This document shows positions 35,106 through 47,278 of a stretch of DNA of 64,000 nt, piece by piece (the stretch's first letter is position 1; the number at the start of each line of letters is the position of its first letter). Source of the stretch: Paraescarpia echinospica (lineage: Eukaryota > Annelida > Polychaeta > Sabellida > Siboglinidae); assembly GCA_020002185.1 (NCBI GenBank), contig CM034544.1:31305285-31369284 (forward strand). The letters are read 5' to 3'. Below the pieces are notes generated by a model. That model did no database searches. It was not told where the DNA came from and saw nothing but the letters and a program-made list of their open reading frames with translations. The translations under genes and the position numbers were made by a program.

Positions 35106-36770
35106 CCGCTGTGTGTCCGTATGTTTGATGTTTGTCTGTTTCCTTTGTCTCTTTATCACCGTCCTTGCGTTAGTTATATCTAAATATAACTGCTACTACC
35201 CTGTACCTACTGTGCAACTACATCACACATAAGATCCCGCGTGACCGTTTGTGGATGGTACAATATTGGTGCCGAATGTCATTATTTGTGTATTGTTTGA
35301 TGATTGCATTCGCATATTACACGTAATTCGCCGCACTCCTACATGCAAGCGAACTCAGGTAACCAGTCTGCCAATGTACGTAAAGCCACCCGTGTGCTTC
35401 ATCTCCTTCATCTCCAAAATTATGTTCAGTCCCTCGTCCTCGTGTCCAGCCATACCATAAATTTATATCTTAGCCTACGATTTTCGTATACGTCATTCAG
35501 CGAGTGCAATTCTTCTTGTAATTTGTGTTTGTTCTCCGACGCTGCTCGTCACCAAACCCGTTTCCTTCAACGCTACGGCTTGGATGGAATAATGTGTTGT
35601 ATTACTGGCAAATCCAGTTTACTCTTCGGGAAAAAACTAATGGAGACTGGGATGTTTACATGGCAACGCCAGCGTCCGCGGTGAAACACCCGGAGACCAT
35701 GAAACAGAAACCAAAACAAGTGTAATCTGAATTCGAAATATATATTACTGAACTTGATAATATAATGCAAGACAGATAGCAGTGACTGGAGGCGGATGCG
35801 AACTACTGCCAAGGGACCTGTGCTCCGGACGTCTGTATAGATATGGACGTAATATACATATTATTGTAAGATGACCACTTGCACACAACCCATGCCTATC
35901 GAGTGGGGAATCGATAGCCGGATATGTTGGAATATGGTTGTGTAAGTGAACGTGTAACTACTGACCGTATAACCAGCATGGCTGGAGACAGCGCTTCATC
36001 CGTACGCCAATTCTACTATAATTTTATGATCATATGTTGCACGTCGATGACGTAACGCTTCCGTGCGTCGCTGTGCCGAATGTCAGTCATTGACATCAAC
36101 CTAGAGCTGTGCGCGAGATATCCAGTCATGCGGTGACGTTGTTTGAGCGAATGTCAAGAGAACACTTACATTCCGACATGCCGCCACGGCCGACCCGGAT
36201 GGAGCGCAGGACTAAAAGGCAAAACATCATATCCCATGCATCGTTGTATACATGGTAAAACACTCTCACTAATCCATGCGTAAATCATAGTACATATTGA
36301 AATACCGAAGTTGTTGCTGATATCTGCCAGCAGACTCTGGGTTATTTATTAGGAGCCGTCATGGCTAAGACGTCATCTGTAGCACTGTCATGTTGTTTGG
36401 AAAAAGCTCACATGCATCATGTTTTCCCATGTGCCCGGTTTGATGACGTTTATCCTATGCATATATCACTGCAAGCACAAACGGTTATTTTGTGGAGATG
36501 GTCTCATCGGGTCTCAAAGTTAAGTAAACGTATGTAGATTTTAGTAAGGATTCAAACAAATACTCCTCTCTCTCGCCTCGTTCAATAGTGGTCCGTGACG
36601 AGTAGTGGTGAAATGGGCAGCTTATACAAAGAACTGAAGTAAAGCAAATAAAAATAAGTTGCCTATCACGCTACCCTATTCAGATATGCATGCCCAATAG
36701 CGTCAATGCGTATTAACACCAGTTTTCCTTGTTTTGCGGAGCCACCAGAACGATGTTCGTCTTGTTTGGG
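35106..36770. other. Unique sequence, no gene seen
   Basis: Short open frames occur but none carries a domain I recognise. No tandem structure. Confidence 0.4.
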
Positions 36771-38627
36771 AATCGTGGTGAATACCAACCCACCACCCGG
36801 CAGTACCTAATTTTATACGCTGTGAAGATCAACCCGTACAGTACGTAATCTTATACGTGGTGAAGACCAACCCACCACTCAACAGTACGTAATCTTATAC
36901 GTGGTGCAGACCAACCCACCACTCAGCAGTACGTAATCTTATACGTGGTGAAGACCAACCCACCACTCCGCAGTACGTAATCTTATACGTGGTGACGACC
37001 AACCCACCACTCAGCAGTAGGTAATCTTTTAGGTGGTGAAGACCAACCCACCACTCAGCAGTACGTAATCTTATACGTGGTGCAGACCAACCCACCACTC
37101 CGCAGTACGTAATCTTATACGTGGTGCAGACCAACCCACCACTCAGCAGTACGTAATCTTATACGTGGTGAAGACCAACCCACCACTCCGCAGTACGTAA
37201 TCTTATACGTGGTGACGACCAACCCACCACTCAGCAGTACGTAATCTTATACGTGGTGAAGACCAACCCACCACTCCGCAGTACGTAATCTTGTAGGTGG
37301 TGAAGACCAATCCACCACTCCGCAGTACGTATTGTTGTACGTGGTGAAGACAAACCAACCACTTCGCAGTACGTAATCTTGTACGTGGTGAAGACCAACC
37401 CACCACACCGCAGTACGTAATCGTATACGTGGTTCAGATCAACCCACCACCAGGCAATACGTAATCTTACACGTGGTGAATACAAACCAACCACCCGGTA
37501 ATACCTAATCTTACACGTGGTGAAGACCAATCTACCACCCGGCGTTACCTAATCTTACACGTGGTGAAGACCAACCCACCACCAGGCAGTATGTAATCTT
37601 ACACGTAATGAAGATCACCCCCACCACCCGGCAGTACGTAATCTTACACATGGTGAAGACCAACCCACCGCCCGGCAGTACGTAATCTTATACGCGGTGT
37701 AGACCAACCCACCACCCAGCAGTACGCAATCGTATACGTGGTATAGACAAACCCACCACCAGGCAATACGTAATCTTACACGTGGTAAAGACAAACCAAC
37801 CACCCGGTAGTACCTAATCTTACACATGGTGAAGACCAATCTACCACCCGGCGTTACCTAATCTTACACGTGGTGAAGACCAACCCACCACCAGGCAGTG
37901 TGTAATCGTACATGTGATGAAGGTCAACCTACGACCCGGCAGTATGTAATCTTACACGTAATGAAGATCACCCCCACCACCCGGCAGTACGTAATCTTAC
38001 ACATGGTGAAGACCAACCCACCACCCGGCAGTACGTAATCTTATACGCGGTGTAGACCAACCCACCACCCAGCAGTACGCAATCGTATACGTGGTATAGA
38101 CAAACCCACCACCAGGCAATACGTAATCTTACACGTGGTAAAGACAAACCAACCACCCGGTAGTACCTAATCTTACACATGGTGAAGAACAATCCACCAC
38201 CCTGCTTTACCTAATCTTACACGTGGTGAAGACCAACCCACCACCCGGCAGTGTGTAATCTTACCTGTGATGAAGATCAACCTACCACCCGACAGTACGC
38301 CCGACAGTACGTTTTCTTACACGTAGTGAAGATCACCCCACCAGTACGTAATCATACACGTGGTGAAGATCAACCCACCACCCGGAAGTACGTATTCTTA
38401 CACGTAGTGAAGATCACCCCACCATCCGGCAGTACGTAATCTTACACGTGGTGAAGATCAGCCCACCACCCGGTAGTACGTAATCTTAGACGTTGTGAAG
38501 ATCAATCCACCACCCGGAAGTACGTAATCTTACACGTGGTGGAGATCAATCCACCATCCGGCAGTACGTAATCTTACATGTGGGGAAGATCATACTAACA
38601 CCCGGCAGTACATAAACTTATACGTTT
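36771..38627. repeat. 44-bp tandem array (TACGTAATCTTATACGT type)
   Basis: About 42 copies of a 44-bp unit containing CCAACCCACCACTC and CAGTACGTAATCTTATACGT; spacing of 44 was verified at 36911 and 36955. The unit contains the palindrome TACGTA. From 37.4 kb onward the units carry CCCGGCAGTA instead of CTCAGCAGTA, giving two subfamilies. A 353-bp block (eight units plus one base) is duplicated: 37615-37839 matches 37968-38192. Apart from its length the unit shares nothing with the array at 24.7-26.4 kb. Confidence 0.94.
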
Positions 38628-38916
38628 TGTTGCACTTTGCGTACATATGCGGCCGTCTCTGACTTTATAACATGTTCTTTGTTCTGGTTCAGCTATGTTT
38701 TTTTGCGATATTCTTTAGGGAGATGACATGCGAAACTGTTGTCTTATACAACTGATATATTTTATAAGAGTGTCACAGTGTCATGTTGGTTATCATCGCG
38801 TTGCTTTTTTGTTTTCCACAATCTTATTGTTCTTTCAAAAGTATATGCTATACTGTAGCTCAGATAAATATGACTTGTATTTTGTCCTGTTGCAAGAAAA
38901 TAATATCCTGCTACAC

Positions 38917-38978
38917 GGACGCACGCACGCACGCACACACGCACACGCACACACACGCACGCACGCACACACACACAT
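38917..38978. repeat. CA/CGCA microsatellite
   Basis: Impure ACGC/ACAC repeat. The flanks 38628-38916 and 38979-39914 show no supported feature. Confidence 0.85.
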
Positions 38979-39912
38979 TTGATGTAAAGGCGCATTATCT
39001 TATTAAAAAAGCAGGCGTTGTGTAATCAAAATACAGGTAATTGTAATAGTGTTTGAAGTTTTGAACATTGTTATAGCTTTGGTACCTTTGGACATGAAAG
39101 TGACACACTCGAATCATTTGGCTTCAATGCGCGGAATAACATCGCGTCACTCTTGTTGAGAGATATTTTCACTATTTTTATGTCTTATTCTCCAAAACGA
39201 AAACTACACTAACGGTTGGACTAAAACATCTAGATGGCCTATACTTCCGATTCCACTACCTTAGGGCATGTGGTTAATTGCATTGAGTCACACGAGACCA
39301 ATCGACACGGAGAAAACGCATTGTCTTAGATCGCGCTCGACGAGCAGTCATCGAGCGTGAACATTTTGTAGTGAGACATCGACGTTGAACGTGAAGCGGA
39401 ATGTTTACGGTTGTAATCTGCTTTGACGATTATCTCCATTAAACGCGGGGCAGAGTGATACAGGCTGGCAGCAGCTTGTTTACGTTCTGATGCTGGCGTC
39501 GCTAATAATTTATAATATACACACCATTTTCTTCTGCTCGGTTCAATACAAAAAATATTTTAACGACTTTCAATTTCGGAAATCCGCGTCAACGCTGATT
39601 TTAGAACTGTTGCTGTATTGTAATAGTTCTCACTCATTCTTCCTACCTTCTGCGATAGGATAGTTACAGCAACATACGACGTTTACCCATTTAGAACACC
39701 AAGTTGCATTATATTAAAGCACTCACGTTACGTCAAAAATCGTTTCGACCCCAAAGAAATTACACAAAAACCGTTTGGTGGAGGCTCCATAAAAATGTTG
39801 GGAAGTGTTTGTGTTTACTTTAATAATTGTATGCAAACAGCTAGATATTTCAAATAATCTTCACTGCAGTTGGCGCAAATGCCCAGTTACACGAGAAATT
39901 AATATTGATATA

Positions 39913-39914
<2 letters not shown>

Positions 39915-39961
<47 letters not shown>

Positions 39962-39973
39962 GTGTGTGTGTGT

Positions 39974-40062
<89 letters not shown>

Positions 40063-40063
40063 T
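39915..40063. repeat. Compound microsatellite (TG)n(GA)n
   Basis: A TG run with a TATGTATG interruption, then a GA run of about 75 bp. It has the same TG-then-GA order as at 28549-28713 and 54175-54286. Confidence 0.92.
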
Positions 40064-40171
40064 GTGCGTGTACGTGTGCGTGTGCCTGTGCGTGTGCGCG
40101 TGAGTATGTGCGTGTACGTGTGCTTCTGCGTGTGTGTGTGTGTGTGTGCGTGTGTGTGTATGCCTTCGTGC

Positions 40172-40446
40172 CTGCGTACCTGCGTGCCTGCGTGCCTGCG
40201 TGCCTGCGTGCCTGCGTGCCTGCGTGCCTGCGTGCCTGCGTGCCTGCGTGCCTGCGTGCCTGCGTGCCTGCGTGCCTGCGTGCCTGCGTGCCTGCGTGCC
40301 TGTGCCTGCGTGCCTGCTGCGTGCGCGCCTGCGCGCCTGCGTGCCTGCGTGCCTGCGTGCCTGCGTGCCTGCGTGCCTGCGTGCCTGCGTGCCTGCGTGC
40401 CTGCGTGCCTGCGTGCCTGCGTGCCTGCGTGCCTGCGTGCCTGCGT
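40172..40446. repeat. 8-bp tandem repeat TGCGTGCC
   Basis: Two nearly perfect blocks of TGCGTGCC (about 40172-40300 and 40330-40446) separated by a short degenerate stretch (TGCTGCGTGCGCGCC). Impure TG/CG steps continue on both sides from 40064 to 40560. Long frames on both strands come from the repeat. Confidence 0.93.
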
Positions 40447-40560
40447 GTGTGTGTGGAGGGTGAGTGCGTGCGTGCGCGTTTGCGTATGTGTGTGCGTCTG
40501 CGAGCGTGGGTGCGTGCGCTCGTGCGCGTGTGCGTTCATGCGTATATGTGTGCATGCAGG

Positions 40561-41709
40561 TGTGTTTGTTTTGTGTTGACACTGCGTCGTACGTGTTTAT
40601 ACACCTAAAGTGCAGTCTATCAACTCATGCTTATGCCCATTTGAGCTTTGATGAAAGGTGACAACGAAACATACACCTGTTGGATTGGCTACTGCTGCAC
40701 CCGTCTGTGTTATAGGTCTATGTCGTTTTAAAGACATGCTACTAGATGTGTATGCGGCATTCGACTTTTAAACAAGATGCCAGCAAATTGATGTATTTAA
40801 ACAAACGTAGCTCCGTTATTAATGGGAGTGCTTTGTTTGAACTAATATTCGATGTTTGGCGTGGATGTTATCAGAGAGACGCCATTTAAAACATACATTG
40901 CTGCGTAATATGTTGCTTAAAACAACGCAATAAAAACACGGGACTTTTTGAATGGACATGCAAAAAATGACTGTCAACAGACATTGCTGGGTTATCAGAC
41001 GGATCACCGACGTGACACTTACAGCTTCGATGAATTTGCCAAGGTCCGAAGTGATCATCAGTAATTCAGCTTGATAATGATTCCGCAGTCACCAGTCACC
41101 GCTAAACCGTTTAACGTTTCTGATGGGCGATACAAAAACTACCATGTGACGGTGCATAATATTGCAAACTACACTAGGCGACAGCTAAATAATGATTGCG
41201 CACACACGCACATACGGACGCACGCAGGGACGCACACAGGCATGCTGCACATGGCGTTTTGAGTCGTGCTCTCGTCATTACCCCAAGCCACATACACAGT
41301 TGTGTGTGTTCACAGCACGTAAATGCGAAAGCGGACGACGTTCATAGGTAAGCTAATATGCAGATTATTTTGATGTTCCATAGCCACAGCCCAAATAATT
41401 GTTATTGTTTGATTTATTGATACATTTAAAATGCTAGACAATAATATGTTTTAATTTCTAATGCTGGAATATACACACAATAGAGATGTAACTAACTCAA
41501 ACAAGGATCACTTAATGGTATTATTCACATACGCGAAAGCATAGTGTTACCATTTTTTACATATATACTTTTTTCCAAAATCCTTCTAAAGTTGCAAATG
41601 TTGGTATCATTTGTAAATATAGCATTTAAATTCCTCACAGTTCAGCTATCTCCGAGTATATGTTCGTCACAACCCTTTGTATGTGGAACCGCCGACAACT
41701 TGATAAGAT
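40561..41709. other. Unique AT-rich sequence, no gene seen
   Basis: No recognisable coding or RNA feature apart from a short CACA/ACGC stretch near 41200. Confidence 0.4.
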
Positions 41710-42083
41710 GTCACCATTACCAGGCGAGTATGGTCGATCACTTATGGTCGAGGAGGTTAGACGTCACAACTACCAGGCGAGTGTGGTCGATCACTTATGG
41801 TCGAAGGGGTTAGACGTCACAGTTACCACGCGAGTGTGGTCGATCACTCATGGTCGAAGGGAATTAGATGTCACCATTAGCAGGCGAGTGTGGTCGATCA
41901 CTCATGATCGAGGCGGGTTACACGTCACCATTGCCAGGAGAGTGTAGTTGATCACTCGTGGTGGAGGCGGGTTAGACGTCACCATTACCAGGCAAGTGTG
42001 GTCGATCACTCATGATCGAGGCGGGTTAGACGTCACCATTACCAGGCGAAAGTGTCGATCACTCATGGCCGAGGCGGGTTAAT
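41710..42083. repeat. 54-bp tandem array with hairpin-forming units
   Basis: Seven copies of a 53-55-bp unit starting GTCACCATTACCAGGCGAGT. Copies four and six contain TCGATCACTCATGATCGA, a 7-bp inverted repeat around a 4-base loop; others carry a single change (GGTCGA) in the right arm. The last copy is broken by an insertion or deletion after the GGTTA step. Confidence 0.93.
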
Positions 42084-42623
42084 CACTCAGCCAGAAGAGC
42101 GACGCCTGTGAATCTCTCAGGATCAACGATGCAATCGTCGCATCGGAAATAATCCAATAACTGACGTCTGGAATTACTGATGATTCCATCGACACACCGC
42201 TGACCGTCGACTGCAAATAAGGAGAATAAATAGCGATAGCGAAGACACGACCAGTATGCAACAACGAGAGAATGGTGAAGCAGCGGTATGCACTGTTGTT
42301 ATTATTGGTACCAGACCGAGTTGCAGCTATTCTGAAAGGTGGTGCATGAAATAATGCAAATTGCAGAACGCTGAGCATACAGTAAAGGCTTGATTTGCTA
42401 TATAGTTTGGTGGTGACATAAATTCTTTTAGGTCTATCGTCGCTGAGAAAGTAAAAACACTATTAACAAATACATTATGAATAGCACAAGAATGCCAGGG
42501 TAATAGTGGCGAAGGTTTTCAGTGTTTCGATTCATGTGTCACTTCATTTGATGTTTATTCGCCACTCCTAATACTACCAATTGACAAGACAAGGCAGTTG
42601 CATAGTTTGAAGAATATGTTTGT

Positions 42624-42683
<60 letters not shown>

Positions 42684-44701
42684 AGTCAGAAAGACCGGAT
42701 TAAAATGGTCAGCAAAAAGTTATACGTACTTTTAGGTGTGCGTGCGTACGTGTGAGTAAGGTGCGTGTGTATTCGTGTGCGTTTGTCTGTACGGGAACAG
42801 TTAGTTAAATAAAATTCTTGTTTGGTCTATATGATAAATTACCTTGTGAATGTTTAGTTTTACTTGCAACGGGTGGCTAGTCGGCCTTTGTATAAATTAC
42901 ACGGGAAAAGTACTTTTAGGTTTACTTCAAGTACATTTTTTTCTTTTTACTTGTACTTCAAATACACTTTTAAAAAAGTACTTTTACCTTTACTTGAGTA
43001 GCTATTTTTTTAGTTACTTGTACTTTTAGTCAAGTCCAAAATAAAACTACTTCTACCGGCTATGGTGCATGTTAACATATGTCTTGGAAGCGACGCGTTG
43101 TGCGACTCACCACGTCTACTGTGGTATCTCTACGGCAGAGACAGTGCGCCTCCGGCAATATCTCATTGTTATCGCCACTCACGTTTCCGTGAATTGTTCT
43201 CCTTGGAATCGTTTTTAAGGCCTGAATTCTCCAGACACTCTCACCCTTGGTACGTTATGATAAACACAGCGACCGCCGAAGTCGTTCATCACACAATCTA
43301 CCATCCGAGGGGGACGTATTGATGATCCTGACATTTAGCTGTGGTTATACTGACAGTATGTTGCCGTTATATATATTATATGCTTTTTGGGGAAGAAATT
43401 GGACCAACTAAAAGTTTCTCAAATACACTTATGTCGATGTTGTTCTTTGAATCATAGTGACACTCAAAATTACTGATCTTGCATATAATTTTCTATTTGC
43501 GCTTTTCCATGCGTGTGTCAATCAGTGTTTGCTTTCTAATGTCCAATATTTATATCCACAGTAAAACCAGTACTCAGTTATGTCGATATGAACATTCGCT
43601 GTGTCGGCTTCTAAGGAAATGTAGACTTTCAGGTGCTCGTCAACCTGCTATAAGCTCGCAGTGCATCAGCATTTTTGAACTTCCTATCCCCGGTTGATCT
43701 GTCAGCCAAGGCTCATATACACCGGAAGTCATGCACTTCTTCCAGGTCTCGTTCCTACATGGTTTTGATGTTCTCTGCTTGCTTATGTTTTGTTTCACAA
43801 CACAATAATGCAAAATGTGAATGAATCGTCATGTTAAGTCTAAATGGACTAATGTCTGATTAAATCAAAATAACGTAAACATTAGATAACACGATATAAA
43901 TATGCATACTTAACACGATCTTACCTGCCTGCTAGCGCACTAAAATGTAGTCAATCATTCGTACCTTTCTTATTTGTGCATGTATGCAAATCATATTAGG
44001 ACATATATGCGAATTGTTTAGATGCCTCTGTGAGTAGAATAACTAGCCACTCATGCTGCCAGTGTAGAATGTGCACTATATGACTGCAACCACAATGTGC
44101 TATTACTGTCAAGTGTATGAATGCCGCCAGATCTAGTTGTTTGTATGTAATTATAAATATAAACTTGTTGTCTGCGTGTATAGTTAGCTCTGTATTGGAG
44201 TGTACAAATTCAACCAGACCAGGGTACAACGACACAAGTCAAGAAGAAAAAGAACGTATAAGCCACACTATGTTTCGCCAAGTATGTCTCACACACTGTT
44301 TATATAGTAGTACACTATGATTCAAAGCTTATGTTGTGGCAAAGGTTCATATTTACGTAAGGTAGTTTTTAAACAACTTCTTGTGTATTCGATGCAGCTA
44401 TTGCTTACTCTACTTCCAACGTAAGCATTCTTTTGCTACGGGCTAAACACAGTCACATCTTTTGAACAATCACAAGCCGCAAGCGAAAACCATCTGGTGT
44501 AAACATACACCGGCGACGAACTGGATATATGCGTCTAAAATCCGTGTTTTACCTAATTTCATACGGGTTTGTGATGAATACTCATGATATGCATATGCTA
44601 CCTGATATGCACCAATACGTATTTACTTTAAGAGATTCAACAAGGTCATTAAAACAACCTGTACAATAAACTCCATTTACATCAAAGATTAACGGAAACA
44701 G
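42084..44701. other. Unique sequence with one microsatellite, no gene seen
   Basis: Contains a (TG)n run at 42619-42681 and a low-complexity stretch at 42905-43045 built of AAGTAC/TACTTTTA/ACTTGTACTT words. No domain is recognisable in the short open frames at 43062-43322 or 43479-43697. Confidence 0.4.
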
Positions 44702-47275
44702 GGCCCGTATTCTCGAAGAAACAGATTTCGTACGTAAGAAGTTGCGCAAATATGGCGGATTATTTCTTAGCTGCGAAATTTCGCAAGTTGGTATTCTCGA
44801 AACGCTTACGAATTTTCGCAGCTAAAAAATTCGGAACTTGCGTACGAAAATCTCGCGAGGGTTTGTTTGCGATGCAACGGGTACGGTCACTGGTGTTTTG
44901 CTATGTTTTACCGTTTTAACGCTGCTCATGTGTTCCTGGCGGTGCATGAAAACGAATAATGTACACAAATGTTCAAGGGAACCTGGTGACTAATCAGTAC
45001 AGCTACTATGCAAAACATAATGTAGCATTGCCATTGAGATATGTTGATGCATATGTAATAGTTAATGGGCTTAACGCCAGCGAAGCATTTGAACGGAAAT
45101 GACAGACACAAAACGCAAGCAAGGGGAAGAATTAACGCCAACCCTCAAGTTGGGCTAAGCCTCATAGGCTAAGGCCAAGCCAAGCCAGTCTATGTTTACA
45201 TTACAGAATTAGGAATTTGACGCTTCGTCGACGTATCCTGACTACACTGTTGCATAGTACAGTTAGAAGACACCACCTGCGTATGTGCGTGTGTGATGTC
45301 GATTACTATTCAGATGATGCGCCGAAGGTGAGACATAGTTTGATCGTTCGGCTAGCGCACATTCCATGACCACGGGCATGGCATGACGCTAGTCTGTCAC
45401 TAACTTGACTAAGACAGTCATACTCAAACATCAAAGTTGTAACTTCGTAAGACGTAACCTGAAACAAGGGGCATGACCAAGGAGGCATATGTCTTCCAGT
45501 TCCAAATCAGGATTTGTGGTTTGTTGCAACTTGTAATGTAGTGAGTAGATGGTTTAATATAGTACTGACTTGTGGCTATGCAGTTGTGTTAAATGTTCAT
45601 TTAGCCCCTAGTACTTGGCCTATGGCGTGTATTTGTTAACTAATTACCTGCTACATTGGCATATTAAGCCTAAATATTATTGAAATTAAAATGGAGATTT
45701 TTTGGTAAATGTATAAGATTTTTGAGGATTTATTATTTTCTGCCAATCCGTATTTAAACACAAAGCATCATAGGATAAAACTTGTTGACATTTATACATG
45801 CACTCCATGTACAATTGTTCAAATTTGGGCTTCCATAGACTACCCACTGTGGGTCCGCCCCTGAATATGGACTATGTTAGATGATGTGTCTATGTATAGG
45901 GCTAAGGTAGTGAGGAATAAAGATTATCAAAGAACAGTACTTCATGTACCCAGAGCATAATGACATAACAATCAGTGCAATACACACTATTGCTATAAAA
46001 CAACTACAATGACATTTTCTGTACTTACAGCACACATCCAGCATCATCTACCAAATAACCACGATACCACACCCAAAGGCTGAAAACCAGTGGGAATGAA
46101 AGGTAAATTACAATATATGGTTATGGTATGATGAAATATACACAATAGTGTACTCTATCAGTGGTGTTGTTGTCTGGTACAGCCTTTTTTTTTACATGTT
46201 ATAACATTTTATAAATACTTGGTAGTATCTACTTTGCCCATGTATTGTATGGACACTAAAGAGGACAACTATGTATAATATGTCTACATTTATTATATAT
46301 GTTTTAGGTATCACCAGTAGCACAGTAAAATATGGTGTGTCTAATACATTTGTATTTAAAAATGAAACATAACATATTTATTATGTGCTACATGTGTTTT
46401 CAGAAAGAAAATTGATGGACTGGAATGACTGCTGCATCTCGAAATTAAAAGATGCAAAAACATACAACAGGACATGATGCAGCACCAAGAAGACAATGTA
46501 GCTGCAGAAAAGACAAATCTAAAGTGGCTAAACAATCTACGAATCATGCATAGCCTGTGCTGCTCCATGTATTGATGCTGCAGTGACATCAACATTCGAT
46601 TGTATTAACATTATGTTCTGGCACATTTCTTCTCTTTGCAATGTCTCAACGATACATTGAAACTCGAACATACTACGAACACCAGGAAGACCACCATAAA
46701 TTCACATTACATCAATTATACATCAAATACCTTAAATACTAATTCGTGTACGAACACCTCATTATACCGACCAGTTTCTTGTTTTCCTAATTGTAATTGT
46801 AATTGTGTAGCGCGCAGTCAATCTACAAATTACTGCGGTGAATTACTAATCGGTCCCGTTTGTTGGCTGGTCCCGCTTGTTTACTTTTTATTGTGGAATT
46901 TTACATTGGCTAGCAGTGTGGGCGCGGCGCCGCTTTCAAAGTCAAAGACGGTATTTATGCAATTTCAGCGGTCAATAAAAATTGACAAACACACATCAGT
47001 GTCACTGAATCACACACAATTTACTAATGTGTTTTTGCGACGTAACAGGAAATAACTGAGAAATGTCCATTTGAACGCAGTGCCACACAAGTTACGAAAA
47101 AGTTACGCGACCTCTTGAGTCTGGCGTTGGCGTAACTTTACGATGAAATATACGCCATATTTGTGAATGTTCGTATCGTAAATATTTCGAGAATAGCACT
47201 TGCGAAAAAATCGTAACTTACGATCTTTTGACGTCATCTGTATGTAAAAATGTAAGTCGTTCGAGAATACGGGCC
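44702..47275. mobile_element. DNA transposon with 16-bp terminal inverted repeats (PIF/Harbinger type)
   Basis: The ends are GGCCCGTATTCTCGAA (44702-44717) and its exact reverse complement (47260-47275). Each end is flanked by CAG (44699-44701 and 47276-47278), a 3-bp target duplication. PIF/Harbinger elements are known for 3-bp duplications of the CWG or TWA type, so CAG fits. The 2574-bp interior shows no transposase or Myb-like ORF that I can recognise; open stretches at 46356-46595 (-) and 46636-47055 (+) have no known domain. It is therefore a non-autonomous or strongly decayed element. A subterminal inverted repeat lies near the left end. Confidence 0.85.
44770..44824. repeat. Subterminal inverted repeat in the DNA transposon
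   Basis: AGCTGCGAAATTTCG and, about 25 bp later, CGAATTTTCGCAGCT form arms of 15 bp with one mismatch. The loop includes TATTCTCGAA, an internal echo of the terminal repeat. Subterminal repeats often serve as transposase binding sites; that role here is inference. Confidence 0.75.
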
Positions 47276-47278
47276 CAG

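Noticed and set aside
34458..35159. 233-residue Trp/Gly/Val-rich membrane-like protein on the minus strand
   Set aside because: The frame is created by CCAAC and CGAAC repeats. There is no recognisable domain and composition follows the repeat.
24741..38627. Homology between the two 44-bp arrays
   Set aside because: The unit lengths agree but I could not align the sequences; treated as coincidence.
39805..40608. 267-residue Cys/Val-rich and 229-residue Thr/His-rich proteins on opposite strands
   Set aside because: Both are translations of TG, GA and TGCGTGCC simple repeats.
46636..47055. 139-residue plus-strand ORF as the Harbinger-associated protein
   Set aside because: There are no Myb/SANT or DDE motifs, its composition is Asn/Thr-rich and unremarkable, and the frame runs into the terminal region.
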